Assembly: GCF_010389155.1 (NCBI RefSeq)
Contig: NC_057766.1
Span: forward strand, 25,057,516-25,121,515
DNA length: 64,000 bases
Direction: 5' to 3'
Origin: Erigeron canadensis
Taxonomy: Eukaryota > Streptophyta > Magnoliopsida > Asterales > Asteraceae
Position 1 is the stretch's first letter. Each line of letters opens with the position of its first letter. This document shows, piece by piece, positions 34,356 to 45,346 of this stretch. The notes beneath the pieces were generated by a model. That model saw only the letters and a program-made list of their open reading frames with translations. It was not told where the DNA came from and ran no database searches. Both the position numbers and the translations under genes were made by a program.

Positions 34356-35624
34356 TATGCCGGACCCAATTTCGAAATAAAACCGATCCACCCATCCATT
34401 CCATCATTTTCATCCGATTTTCCTTCACAATTTCTACCAAATCTATCCACCAAAACACCTCCGGCTACTAACAATTCGGCCACCACGACACCACCAAAAC
34501 ACCTCATATTTTAACAATCCAGTCCCCTTGTTATAACAATCCGGCTACCGCGAAGTTTCGGGATCATCACCCCCGCCAGCCACCGCCAGCCATCACCGTC
34601 TGTCTTACAGGGAAGTAGTATTAGCAGCGACATTTGGACTTTTAGGAGCCCGCTATTTTCCGTCCGCCGTTTGATTTTCCGGCTATCCTCCCCCAAATTC
34701 CGGCCGGTCGTCCTCCCTGTCGTCCTCCCCCAAATTTTCCGGCCATCTCAAATTCTGGTATGTATTTTATGCTTTTTGATTTTTATTATATGTGTTTTTG
34801 ATAGTTAATTGGTTATATTGGTATGTTAGTATAGTTTTTGTATACATACTAGTTTTGTTAATTTGTTAGTATTGTTAGGATTATTAGTTGTTTATAGGAT
34901 TTTAATAGGTTTGTTAGTATAGTTAGTTTTGATTTGTTGATAATTTAGTGATTTGTTAGGAGCCCACTAATTTGTTTTTTTAGTGATTTGTTAGAATATT
35001 TGTCATTAGTGTTAGGTGTTTTAGTGTTTGGTTAGAATATATTATTAGATGAAAAATTACGTAGATTAAGATTTGTTAAAAAATTGATTAAAATAAATAG
35101 CTAAGATTATGTTAAAAATATATGTATTGAACTAAATACCCAAGATTATGTAAAAAAATTGATTAAAAAAAAACTACTTAAAACTTATAAAAAATTAGTT
35201 TAACAAAAATATAGATAAAACTATATATAAAAATTAAGTTAAAAAGTATGATGTGTAAAAAATTTAGTTAAAAAATTTAAAAATATATTATAGAACTAAA
35301 TTGCTAAGATTATGTAAAAATATTGATTAAATAAACTACTTAAGACGTATAAAAAATTAGTTCAATAATAATATAGATAAAACTATATATAAAAATTAAG
35401 TTAAAAAATATGACGTATAAAAAATTTAGTTAAAAAGTTAGTATAAAGACATAGATATAAGTAAACTATATATTAGTATACAACAAAAGTAAATGTATAA
35501 GTAAAAAGAATAAGAATAAAATTAAAAGTATAAAAGTAAATATATATTGTATAAACGGAGTTCTAAAAATTATTATAAAGTTAAAAAGATATATATAAAA
35601 GTAATAAAATTTGTGATAATTTTG
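34356..35624. other. MULE interior, non-coding
   Basis: 34380-34760 is C-rich with CACCACC and CCGGC words, resembling a 5' UTR or promoter block. 34800-35620 is very AT-rich, and words such as AAAACTATATATAAAAATTAAG recur at about 35216 and 35378. No gene is supported. Confidence 0.4.
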
Positions 35625-36084
35625 TTATATGATTTGTATTTTGCAAAAAAGGTATAATATGATTTGTATTTTTGTTCTCCCCGGATAGACGATGTCTTTT
35701 AATTTAGAAATCCAGTTTTTACGATTTGACTTCGGTTGTTCCTTAAACTGGACTTTAACATCCTCTACTAATTCGTCGATAGCTTCGTCAGCGTCAGAGT
35801 CTTTTCGATGATCGTTATCCGGTAGGCATGTCGACAGTGTCAGGTCTAGCTTTCTCCAAAAGTCATTTATGTTATGCACCTCAACACGTTGCCTATATTT
35901 TTGACCAAAAATAATTACAATATTTGTGCATTTACCAAAAAAAAACATGAATTACCTATATTTCAATAAACTTACTGTAATGCATGTACGCAGCTAGACG
36001 ACAGGCACATGGAAGGCCACAACTAATCCACACCTTACACCCGCACTTTCTCAAGTCTTTACCGATCTCATTTTTTAATCGTTT

Positions 36085-38472
36085 TGTAACATTCGAGAAA
36101 TTTGACTTTTGTTGACCTGTTAGTTTTGTGTACATTTGATTAATGATGATCGTTTACTCTATATATGATCGAGTTTGGCTATGATTTAATTGTGTTCAAG
36201 GTGAATGTGCATTTATATATATATATATATAATGATCGTTTTTAGTCAAGTTGTGTTTGCATGATATTCAAGGTGTTTTATGAGATCGAATGGTCGTTAA
36301 TGTAATGGTCGATTGCTAACTTGCGGTGTAACTAGATTGATTAAGTAAATGAACTATCCATGGGTTAACCCAAACCCATGCCCATCTACCCAACCCTATC
36401 CCCACCCCAAGTCTTGCCATCCTCCCAACCATCCATTCATTTCTTACACTTCTCTTTCTCTCTCACACTCTTAAATGAAAGACTTTTCTTACTTCTCTCT
36501 CTATCTCTCTCTAAATTTAATACCTCAAATTAAATGTTTCAAGCAAGACTTTGTTAGGGCTTTTCATTAATATCATCATCTCTTCTTCATATTAAAAATT
36601 TGGGTTTGGAAGTGCTAGGAAACTCCCTATTCGGGTCATTTTTGGGTTTGACACTTTGGTGGAAGATTTGGTAAGTTAAAACTATCTCATATTCACCATT
36701 ACATGTTTATAATCATGTTTTTAGTCATATTTAAGTGTTTTCGGGTCACAAATAGAGCCAAAAGTCGAATTAGGGTTTGTAATGGGTCAAAGCGAAATTG
36801 AAACTAGATTTGATGTTTTGAAGTGAAATCTTGGAATGGGTTGTGTTCATTTGAGTTTGTTTATGTCCAAATGTGTGCATTTAAGCTTGAAATCAGGTCC
36901 TAGATCCTCCTAAGTCGTCTATGGGGTCAAAATGAGTGTTTTGGGGGTGTTTGGCTCGTGCTGGTGCTGAACTGGGTGGGTTGCAGCGCAGCTATACAAG
37001 TTGCGGCGCAGCTGAAGTGTTCTGTTTTTGAGCTGCGGCGCAACATTAAGTTGCGGCGTAATTGGGGTGTTTAATCAACTAACTTTTTCCTAGCTTTGGT
37101 TCTGGAATCCTAGGATCGTCCCGACCTTTCCGGAATGTCCTCTTATGACCTTATTGGTGCTCTACACAAGACAAACCATTCATTCAAAGTCGTGAGTCAC
37201 TTTTGGAACCAAACCTGAGATCTATAAGCCAAACTATATACATATATACATGTATCTTTTGATCCGTAAGTCCGTTTTAGACGTGTGACCTATCGATGGA
37301 ATCGTGAGAGAGTCTACTTTCTCATGGTATCATCCTCTCTAAGTCAATCCTTTCCCATTTCTAAAAATGTCTTGTCAAAGTGTCTTGTTCTTACCCGGAA
37401 AAGTTGTTTAAGCGTTAGTGGGTTTGTGACTCGACTTAAACTTGCTAGACCAACTTATTAGGGTTATTAGAGTTGAATTTGATTGTATTGGGGTGTACAT
37501 TGATAGGTTGTGATCGTGTGGCGAACATTGCACGCTTGTAGATTAATCTAAACTTTTTGTAGCCGCTCAAGGTGAGTTCGTAGCCCCTTTTCTTTACATG
37601 ATTTTGGGGTGAAAAGTGTACAACTTGTTTCATTGGTTTGTTTGATTGTTATGTGTTTGTTTATGTAAGAAATCTAGGTTATGTGTTCGTTTGCTTGTAA
37701 ATCAAGGTTTTATGATTGTTTGCCTAGTTTATCAAGGTTATGTGTTCGTTTGCTTTATGAATCAAGGTTAAATGATTCGTGGGCTAGTTTATCAAGGTTA
37801 TGTGTTCTTTGGCTTTGTGAATCAAGGTTGAATGATTGTTTGGCTATGTTATCTAGGTTATGTGTCTGACTAATTTGTAAATCAAGGTTCTATGATTGTT
37901 ATGCGTTCGTATCAAGGTTATGAGGTTCATTAAATGATCCAATCAAGGTTTCAAGGCTTGGTGATCGTTTAACGATCCCAATTATGAGATCATTTAATGA
38001 CCCAATCAAGGTTTCAAGGTTATATGATCATTTAATGATCTAATTATGTTCGTATCAAGGTTAAACGGTTGTTATCCCGACACTTGTTTCTTATAGTCAA
38101 AACCTACGAACTCACCAACTTTATGTTGACGCTTTTTAGTACGCTTTTCAGGTAATCAAGTGAATCAAAGACGTGATGGATGATTTCATTGCATGTGATA
38201 GGATTGAGCTTGGACTTTTGTGGATCCATGATTCATTGCACCCGTTTATGGGTTATGCCTAGGATCGTTAGCCATCATTTGGACTATCTCTTTTGTAAAC
38301 TATTGATGGTGTTGTGCTCCTTGTGCATTATTTGATCCGTAACTTGTATTTGTACTTGAATTATGTATGGATTACTCAATCCTTGAATGCATTTAGCATC
38401 TCTATTTAATTTCCATGTCACGCTGAGCTTTTCTACTAATGCCCTAAGTTTCCGCCTTGTTGGGGTGTTACA
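36085..38472 (+). repeat. 5' LTR, 2,388 bp
   Basis: TG...CA-bounded LTR. It contains a block of GTTGCGGCGCAGCT-type words at about 36980-37070 and three to four tandem repeats of about 60 bp at 37680-37920 (TATGTGTTCGTTTGCTT, ATCAAGGTT). The primer-binding site follows it directly. Confidence 0.9.
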
Positions 38473-38475
38473 GAA

Positions 38476-38487
38476 TGGTATCAGAGC
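38476..38487 (+). other. Primer-binding site (initiator Met tRNA)
   Basis: TGGTATCAGAGC, 3 bp after the 5' LTR; complementary to the 3' end of plant initiator-methionine tRNA, used to prime minus-strand DNA. Confidence 0.9.
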
Positions 38488-38914
38488 CGTGGTTGTAGAG
38501 AATTAGGTGGAATGACCTAGACTATAACCATTGCATAAACACTTCATATTTAGCTTGCATGATAGGAAATTATGTGTGCAATGTGAATTGTTTGGAATGT
38601 GTGGAATTGTTTGATCGGAGTTCGTAGGGTTTTGATAAGCTTATTGATGATCGTAATAGTGTCAGGATACACCGTTAGTTGTTGGATCATTGTGATGAAT
38701 GTTGGTGTGTGGAATATTGGAACCATTTGTCATTTGTCCATAGCAAAGTGAAACGATGGCATTGGCGGAAGTATGACATTCGGTAATCATAGAGGAGCCT
38801 GATCAACGAATCCATGATTACCCTAAGTCATATGGAAGTTAATGATCTCGTGGATTGCGCTTTGTGGATGAGGCATAGTAGGTAACCCGGTGTGTCTAAT
38901 GAGTGTTGGTTAGG

Positions 38915-39052
38915 TGGAGGGTTAGCCGCTGGTACACCCTGTATACATACCCGACCAATACTTAAAAGACATAAAGGAACCGAGTCTTGACCTCCATTCA
39001 TTATATTAACGGTGTGGAGGGTTAGCCGCTGGTACACCCTGTATACATACAC
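38915..39052 (+). repeat. Duplicated 35-bp block in the retrotransposon leader
   Basis: GGAGGGTTAGCCGCTGGTAC continuing to CACCCTGTATACATAC occurs at about 38917-38951 and 39016-39050, 99 bp apart, in the untranslated leader between PBS and gag. A packaging or structural role is possible but unproven. Confidence 0.8.
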
Positions 39053-39348
39053 CTTTAATGTAGTGAATGTTGAAGTTAGATTCGGACTATGCTTAACCGG
39101 CCTTGTTATGACTTGACCCCCTTGATATGATATTAATTGATTTGTGATTATATTGTTGATTGTGAACTGTGTGATCGTTGAAGCCTTAGATTATTGCCAT
39201 GCTAATATCCCCGTAGAGGTAATTATATTCGTGCAATGATTTAAAAGGACTTGATGTAGAAATTGTGTGTTACTTGAAGGTCGATTTTGATATCCGTGTG
39301 TGAACTGTGGAACTTAACTTGTTAATCTAACACGTGTGTTCAGGAAAG

Positions 39349-41082
39349 ATGGTTAGACCAAAGAGAGCTAACACTAACTATAGGCGTCAAAACGAGCAAG
39401 AAGAGCCAATTGTTCAAGAGAATGAAGGTGGAGATCGTGGCGGAAGAGGTGGTAGAGGCGGTAGGGGCAATCGTGGAGGTCGTGGTCGTCGAGGTGGCCG
39501 GGGTGGTGCCAATCCCCCGGTAAGAACCGAGGTTATCACTCAAGCTCTCAATGAGCTTATGCCGGAACTTGTGGCCCGAATCTCGGCGGCCATGGATAGG
39601 AATGAACAAGAAGAAACGGAAGATGAAGCGGTTCATGTTGAAAATGAGAATGAGAATGAGAATGCGAATGGGGAAGATGTTTATGTTCAACAAAGAAACA
39701 ACAATGCTTATCGTCAAGGTTGCATTTTTAAAGACTTCAAGGCTTGTGGAGCTCCGGAGTGGAAGGGTGAAGGTGGAGCCACCGGTTGTTTAGAGTGGCT
39801 AGAGAAGATTGAATCCGTGATCCCTAAAAGTGGATGCACTCTTGATCAAAGAGTCTCACACGCCACCGGCATGTTAAGTGGTGATCCACTTGAATGGTGG
39901 AACCTTGAAATAGACTCCTTAGGGATCAATCTTGCTAACTCCATTCCTTGGGAGAATTTCAAACAAATGATCAATGCTAAGTATTGTCCACCCTATGAAA
40001 TGAGGAATTTGGAGGAAGAATTTACTAAGCTCACTATGAAGGGAGCCGATCATGTGGGGTACACTCGCCGATTTGGCCAACTTTCTAGACTCATACCCCA
40101 TCTAGTTAAACCCGAAGATCAAAAGGTGGAGAAGTATGTTGTCGGTTTGCCCCATAAGGTGAGGGTGCTTGTTACTCACCCTACCATGCCACTAACTATT
40201 AATGAAGCTATCACCCGAACCGCTAGTGTCACCATGGAGCTTGTGAAGGGTGGTGAGCTAGGAAGGAATGAAAACAAGAGGAAAGATGTTCCCGAGTCTA
40301 GTGGCACAAAGAAAGATGAAAGAAACCACCAAAAGAGGCCATCAAGAGGTGGAAAAGTGTTTGCAGCGGTCGTGCCGGCAAGGGAGGCTAACACCGGGGC
40401 TATTCCTTTATGCCCTCGGTGTAATCGTCATCATAGGGCTCACACTCGGTGTGATGCTTGCTTTCATTGTAATCAAGTGGGTCATATTTCAAGTATGTGT
40501 CCTACCAACCCTCGTGTCGCTCCTTTGAATCCTATGCCTCTCAATGTACGATATCCTTCTATGGCCCGGGGTACTTGTTACGAGTGTGGTAGCCAAGACC
40601 ACTACCGTAATAGGTGTCCCAACCTCATTGGCCAACAAGTTCAAGTGACCGTGCACCCGAATCAATTGCAAATTGCCGGTCCCAATCAAAATCGAGGACA
40701 ACAAGGTCAACAACTAGCACCACGTGGAAGAGCTTTTGCCATGAATGCGGTCGAGGCTCGTGTCGATCCCAATGTTGTAGCAGGTACTTTTCTTCTCAAT
40801 CACCAATATGCTACCGTGTTATTTGATTCCGGGGCCGATTATAGCCTCATTTCTAATGATTTCCTCCCGTTGATCGATGCTAGTCTTAGCCCGTTGTCAT
40901 ATTATTTTGAACTCGAAATGGTAAATGGTGGATTGTCTAGAATTAGTCAAGTTGTTCGTGATTGTGTGCTAGAATTATGTGACCACCCGTTTTACATAGA
41001 TTTGATGCCTTTTGATATCGGTAGTTTTGATGTAATCGTGGGTATGGATTGGTTGTCAGCTATGAATGCGATGATCGTTTAA
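39349..41082 (+). CDS. Ty3/gypsy gag-protease polyprotein, truncated
   Basis: 577 codons from the ATG at 39349; the GTG 15 bases earlier is not used. In order: an RGG-rich basic N-terminus (about residues 25-50); an acidic Glu/Asn stretch; the capsid domain (WKGEGGATGCLEWLEKIESV to KYVVGLPHKVR, about 140-275); two CCHC knuckles (CFHCNQVGHISSMC and CYECGSQDHYRNRC); and an aspartic protease with the catalytic motif LFDSGADYSLIS and flap-side end FDVIVGMDWLS. The frame then enters LTR sequence and stops after AMNAMIV, so pol is lost. Gag forms the particle and binds RNA, and the protease matures the polyprotein. Alone, this copy could at most supply Gag and protease in trans. Confidence 0.9.
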   Translation: MVRPKRANTNYRRQNEQEEPIVQENEGGDRGGRGGRGGRGNRGGRGRRGGRGGANPPVRTEVITQALNELMPELVARISAAMDRNEQEETEDEAVHVENENENENANGEDVYVQQRNNNAYRQGCIFKDFKACGAPEWKGEGGATGCLEWLEKIESVIPKSGCTLDQRVSHATGMLSGDPLEWWNLEIDSLGINLANSIPWENFKQMINAKYCPPYEMRNLEEEFTKLTMKGADHVGYTRRFGQLSRLIPHLVKPEDQKVEKYVVGLPHKVRVLVTHPTMPLTINEAITRTASVTMELVKGGELGRNENKRKDVPESSGTKKDERNHQKRPSRGGKVFAAVVPAREANTGAIPLCPRCNRHHRAHTRCDACFHCNQVGHISSMCPTNPRVAPLNPMPLNVRYPSMARGTCYECGSQDHYRNRCPNLIGQQVQVTVHPNQLQIAGPNQNRGQQGQQLAPRGRAFAMNAVEARVDPNVVAGTFLLNHQYATVLFDSGADYSLISNDFLPLIDASLSPLSYYFELEMVNGGLSRISQVVRDCVLELCDHPFYIDLMPFDIGSFDVIVGMDWLSAMNAMIV

Positions 41083-41582
41083 CGATCCCAATTATGAGAT
41101 CATTTAATGACCCAATCAAGGTTTCAAGGTTATATGATCATTTAATGATCTAATTATGTTCGTATCAAGGTTAAACGGTTGGTATCCCGACACTTGTTTC
41201 TTATAGTCAAAACCTACGAACTCACCAACTTTATGTTGACGCTTCTTAGTACGCTTTTCAGGTAATCAAGTGAATCAAAGACGTGATGGATGATTTCATT
41301 GCATGTGATAGGATTGAGCTTGGACTTTTGTGGATCCGTGATTCATTGCATCCGTTTATGGGTTATGCCTAGGATCGTTAGCCATCATTTGGACTATCTC
41401 TTTTGTAAACTATTGATGGTGTTGTGCTCCTTGTGCATTATTTGATCCGTAACATGTATTTGTACTTGAATTATGTATGGATTACTCAATCCTTGAATGC
41501 ATTTAGCATCTCTACTTAATTTCCATGTCACGCTGAGCTTTTCTACTAATGCCTTAAGTTTCCGCCTTGTTGGGGTGTTACA
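41072..41582 (+). repeat. 3' LTR remnant, 511 bp
   Basis: Matches 37962-38472 with seven substitutions and no indel. Its left boundary is the deletion junction, where TGATCGTTT is common to the pol sequence and the LTR. Confidence 0.9.
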
Positions 41583-43187
41583 CGTTTAATTTCATCGACC
41601 ATTATATCAAGAGCTGTCACAGATACAACACAAAGCAGGTCTTTCAAACATGGGTAGTTGTGTTTACCAGCTCTATAAATCCTGCTTTCCTCCCGTTGGC
41701 CCTTGATTTCTGTATCTTGTCCGAGGAGGATATCATTAACACATTGAATTATTCTTTGAAATGTACATCTCCCCTGCAACTCGGACTTGAGGAGTGAATG
41801 CTCAGCCTCAACTTTGTTGGTAGTGTAGTTACGGTAGTTGAGGTGCTGATCGACCCAAAAGGACACAAACTTTTCCTTGTACGGGAAAAGCCACTCCTTC
41901 TGCAGGTACTTGTAAACCTCTGTCAATTTAACATTTGATTAGCTTGTGTGGGTATATGTGATTTACCAAAAATTAAAAAATAAAAAACTTCAAAAGCACT
42001 TCACTTACTGTCTAAACGGGGACCCATCTTCTCTTTTAAATCTTTTTCGTTCTTGGTGTACTCTTCTAGTGTGCGGGACTCGTAAAGTTTTTTCCACCAT
42101 CCGTAAAAAGCCCCCATTTTTTTTCCACAACTTAAATGATGTCGGATGTATAAAAAACAGATTCTCCAACCGACCAGATACACTGTTTGTTGTATGATAA
42201 TACAAGTAATTATGCTCCTTAAGCAGCAAACTGAACATAACCTGTGTCGGTTGAGCAATATGGCATACGTATGTCGTTTTAGATACTCTATCATAGTAAA
42301 TACATAAAAAGATATGTAAATTTGATATAATATACCTGCATTGGAGTGTTCCCATGTTTTTCGGCCGCCTTCCTCCGCATAGCTTTTTGGAAATTGTAAA
42401 TGTCTTCGCTGCGGGTCAAGTTTCCTGGAAATCTTTCTTTCAATAGATTTAACATCTTACGGGGCGTAATACCGTGATGATATTCATCTTCCAGAAATGA
42501 TCTCTCATCTTCAGTCAACCTTCTTGCGTAAGCGTAACCCTCCAGATTCTTAGCTGGATAGTGATTATGTGTGTCGTCTATAACAGTTACCCTCCAACCA
42601 TCATCAGTCAAACGACCGATTAATCTAAAGGGGCACTGACATTTAAGTGTCTTTTTAACGATCCCGATTATCCTATCATCCATTTTCCCAGAAAAATTAC
42701 AGAATATCGTCACTTTATTTTTTACACCAGCTAAGTTGGAATTTGTTCGTCGTTTGATTAACACATAACCAAGCTCCAATGCTAAGTTGGGCCCAGTTGA
42801 ACAGTTCTTCGTGTGAATCGAACACCTAAATTAGTTTTTTTTTTTTATAAATTATCATTAAATTGTATACTTATAAATATCTAACATTTTAAATATGCAA
42901 TAAATTTAACAACGAAACACAAATTAAATAGTACTAAAATATAAATTGTTTAATGATATTTGGTATAAAAAGTAAAGTGATTTCTTTTAATGCAAGTATT
43001 CTTTATATTAAGTGGGAAAGTAAGTGATTATAAAAGTTAACAAGGATACCTGATCGGTGTGGAAAACCCTAGCGTCGTAGTCAAAATGAGGGGCCGCCTC
43101 TGGTATCTCAAATTCTTCATCAGGTTCTTCTAAGTGAAGCTCAAAACCTTCCGCCCCCATTTCGCCCCATATACTTTCAAAATCCAT

Positions 43188-43845
43188 CTGAAATATATAT
43201 ATATGTATACGTAAACAGGGGGCAAAAGAGGAATTTTAACTTGGATGGATTTTTTATTATACTTTTGTTTTTCTATTAAATTGAAAATGTAACCACCTAT
43301 TTTAATTCCTTGTATGTAAGAAAGAAACTACCATCCCTCCTCTTCAATTTTAACTTGGATGTACATTTCGTTTGATATTAATTAACTAATAAAAACTAGA
43401 GGATGTATAAATGACACAGATACAAAAACTTAAGAGAGGGTGTCATGTGTCCATGTGCATCAATCGACTTTGACAGAAATTAATAAATGATAAACTATAA
43501 TAATAATACTAAAGATCTACATTTATAGTATAGAGTCTGCCATATATTGAAAATCTAATGTATATCTATATCTATATATATAAAGGAAAACAAAAACATA
43601 TACATATATATATTGAAAACTATATATTGAAAACAAGAACATATACATACCTGAAACGAAAAACATTCATATATAAAGGAAAACAAGAAAAGCAAGAACA
43701 TACACAAAGGAAAACAAGAATATAATATCTAGTTTACATATACATACATACCTGTGGGAAAATGAAAATGATAGAACTGCTCGTAGAATTGAAACGAAAA
43801 CGATTGTGGGAAAATGACGCTACGAGTTTACATATATAGAACTGC
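43188..43845. other. MULE interior between transposase start and right palindromes
   Basis: Upstream flank of the transposase gene, AT-rich, with repeated GGAAAACAAGAA and CATATACATA words at 43575-43750. Probably promoter and leader; nothing more can be supported. Confidence 0.4.
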
Positions 43846-43972
43846 CCGTACACTGTGGACTTGATGGTCCGCAGTAGACTTTTGTTTTTATTCACTTTTT
43901 GCAGCGACCCTCGCTGCAAAAAGTGAATAAAAACAAAAGTCTATTGCGGACCATCAAGTCCACAGTGTACGG
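43846..43972. repeat. 127-bp almost perfect palindrome
   Basis: The arms are 62 bp with one mismatch and a 3-nt centre (CCC at 43908-43910). They start CCGTACACTGTGGACTTGAT and close with the 29-bp palindrome at 43895-43923. The two arms encode the same frame read on opposite strands, which explains two near-identical short ORFs. Confidence 0.95.
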
Positions 43973-43986
43973 ATATGTACGATGGA

Positions 43987-44015
43987 CTTTTTGCAGCGAC
44001 TCTCGCTGCAAAAAG
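43987..44015. repeat. Outer right copy of the 29-bp palindrome
   Basis: CTTTTTGCAGCGA, CTC, TCGCTGCAAAAAG. It lies about 95 bp inside the right MULE end and 92 bp from the centre of the inner palindrome, mirroring the 88-bp spacing on the left. Confidence 0.9.
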
Positions 44016-44110
44016 TGTGGTCATTTTACTAAAAAAGTGGTTAGGTCACCAGACGCCTTAATAAATTTTAATAAGGGGGTACATTTAGTAAATTAGGGGT
44101 ACATATAGAC

Positions 44111-45346
44111 ACTCTCCATATATATACACCTAAATTTAACTACCAGAATAAAAGATACGTAAAAACTAGATTTACCGGATTGCCTTGCATTCCGCGCCAT
44201 CAGTCATTCTCTCCCCCAAAAATCTAAATAACAAAACCCTAATTTTATAACAACCTCCTGTTACCCTACTCTTTTCCTCTCCGTTCCATCCAATAAAAAC
44301 GCCCCCCTTTTGAATTCTCCCCCAAAAATTCATAATTTCTCATTAATATAAACTTTTTTGTACTTTTAGTTTCGCAATTTTTTTTACAAAAACAATCTGT
44401 TCATTATTTTTTCATCAAAAAATAAAAAGAAAGACTTTTGTACCCTAATAAATAATTTTTTTTGCAATATTGTATTTGTTCTTCGTTTTTTACTGCTCTT
44501 AAATTATTCTTTTTTTTTAAACTGTAAATGATAATGTTTTCTAGATATTAGCTGATGATTGCTTTTGTGTGCTAGGGTTTCAATTTTTACGCCTCTACCG
44601 ATTAATTTTTGGGACTTATTATATTCTCTGTTGTTTTTCGCAGGATTCGTGTTTATCGATTATCACCGTGAGTACTCGAATTCACTCTTATTTATCTATA
44701 TATTTATTAAAGTGTTTATATTAGTTAATTACGTTCTGGTAATGATAGTTTAGGTTCATTCCGTTTCGATAATTATAAGCTTTTTGGAACTTAAAACATG
44801 ATACTTTATACATCCGTCTGAATTGTTATCCAGCTTATTATTTTCCGATTAATTCGTTACCGAATTATCCTGCAGCACTAAATTAGTAGAGCATATATAT
44901 TTTTCAATTTTCGCGTTTATTAAGTACCGTTATTGCAACCTTTGTTTTTTGAGGTCAATAGTTTTTAACATGTGAGGGCGAAAAATAGGTTCTATTATGT
45001 AAAAGTTGCAGTAACTGCACATTTATTAAATTGTGAGTTTGATATTTTTGGACTGATGTAGTCCAAAAAAAAATTGGTAATTAGGAACTTTTGTTAGACA
45101 ACTGGGTCGTTATGAAACTTATAACAACTAAAGGTGATTAAAAGAAGGTGTAATTACCGAAACAGGCCAAAGTTTAAAGTTTTATTGCTTAAAAGAGTAA
45201 AATAGCAAGGTTGATATATAGTTTTGTTTTTGAAGAACACCTCTTTCTTTTATCGTGTTATGTTTATTTCATGTTGGATGTCAGTTTGAATTTGGCCAAG
45301 TAATTAATTTCTGTATTTGATTGCTTACTAGGGTTCAGATTGAAAA
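44111..45346 (+). promoter_or_regulatory. Upstream region and probable 5' UTR intron of the ACINUS-like gene
   Basis: CT-rich leader-like sequence at 44210-44300. A plausible untranslated exon ends at ACC|GTGAGT (44668) and a branch and acceptor lead to TTACTAG|GGTTCAG at 45331, 15 bases before the ATG. A long first intron in the 5' UTR is common in plant RNA-binding protein genes. Prediction from splice signals only. Confidence 0.45.

Larger units (their letters stand above)
36080..41587 (+). mobile_element. Ty3/gypsy LTR retrotransposon with large internal deletion
   Basis: Body 36085-41582, flanked by CGTTT at 36080-36084 and 41583-41587, a 5-bp target duplication. The LTRs begin TGTAACATTCG and end GGGGTGTTACA. 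The 5' LTR is 2,388 bp, but only the last 511 bp of the 3' LTR remain. PBS, gag and protease are present; RT, RNase H and integrase are absent. The CCHC-containing Gag and long LTRs suggest a chromovirus of the Tekay type (inference). I count seven substitutions between the shared 511-bp LTR portions, so insertion is fairly recent. Confidence 0.9.
35625..43187 (-). pseudogene. FAR1-type MULE transposase, core deleted and split by a retrotransposon
   Basis: Minus-strand gene with exon pieces 43050-43187 (ATG at 43187), 42336-42825, 42009 to about 42285, 41583-41919 continuing at 35976-36084, and 35625-35892. It shows a FAR1-like DNA-binding region (LKCQCPFRLIGRLTDDGWRV, DDTHNHYP) and a linker (DRVSKTTYVCHIAQPTQVMF). 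The post-catalytic helical region reads YKEKFVSFWVDQHLNYRNYT, the SWIM finger CGCKVWISCGLPCACRLAAY, and the tail DFWRKLDLTLST. Three defects are visible. FIHPTSFKLWK runs straight into GAFYGWWKKLYESRT near 42140, so the DDE segment is missing. The frame breaks near 42781 between NWAQLS and LELGYVLIKRR. A gypsy element inserted at IKR/LKNEIG just before the SWIM finger. It cannot encode a working transposase. Confidence 0.85.
33395..44110. mobile_element. 10.7-kb Mutator-like element with a dead transposase
   Basis: Left end GGGATGTGCTATATGTACCC and right end (reverse complement) GGAGAGTGTCTATATGTACC are inverted. The match continues through CCCCCTATTAAAAT.TATTAA and, after a roughly 700-bp interruption on the left (about 33450-34190), through GACCAC..ACTTTTTGCAGCG to paired palindromes. 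The flanks ATATAGATA and ATATATATA are close to a 9-bp target duplication, although in AT-rich DNA. Inside lies a FAR1-type MULE transposase on the minus strand, split by a gypsy retrotransposon. The TIRs, transposase type and size identify a MULE. Confidence 0.8.

Noticed and set aside
34165..34696. Short ORFs in the left part of the MULE
   Set aside because: They run through palindromes and C-rich sequence without domain or splice support.
43734..44096. Two near-identical short ORFs starting MQRGSLQK and MQRPSLQK
   Set aside because: They are the two arms of the 127-bp palindrome read from opposite strands.
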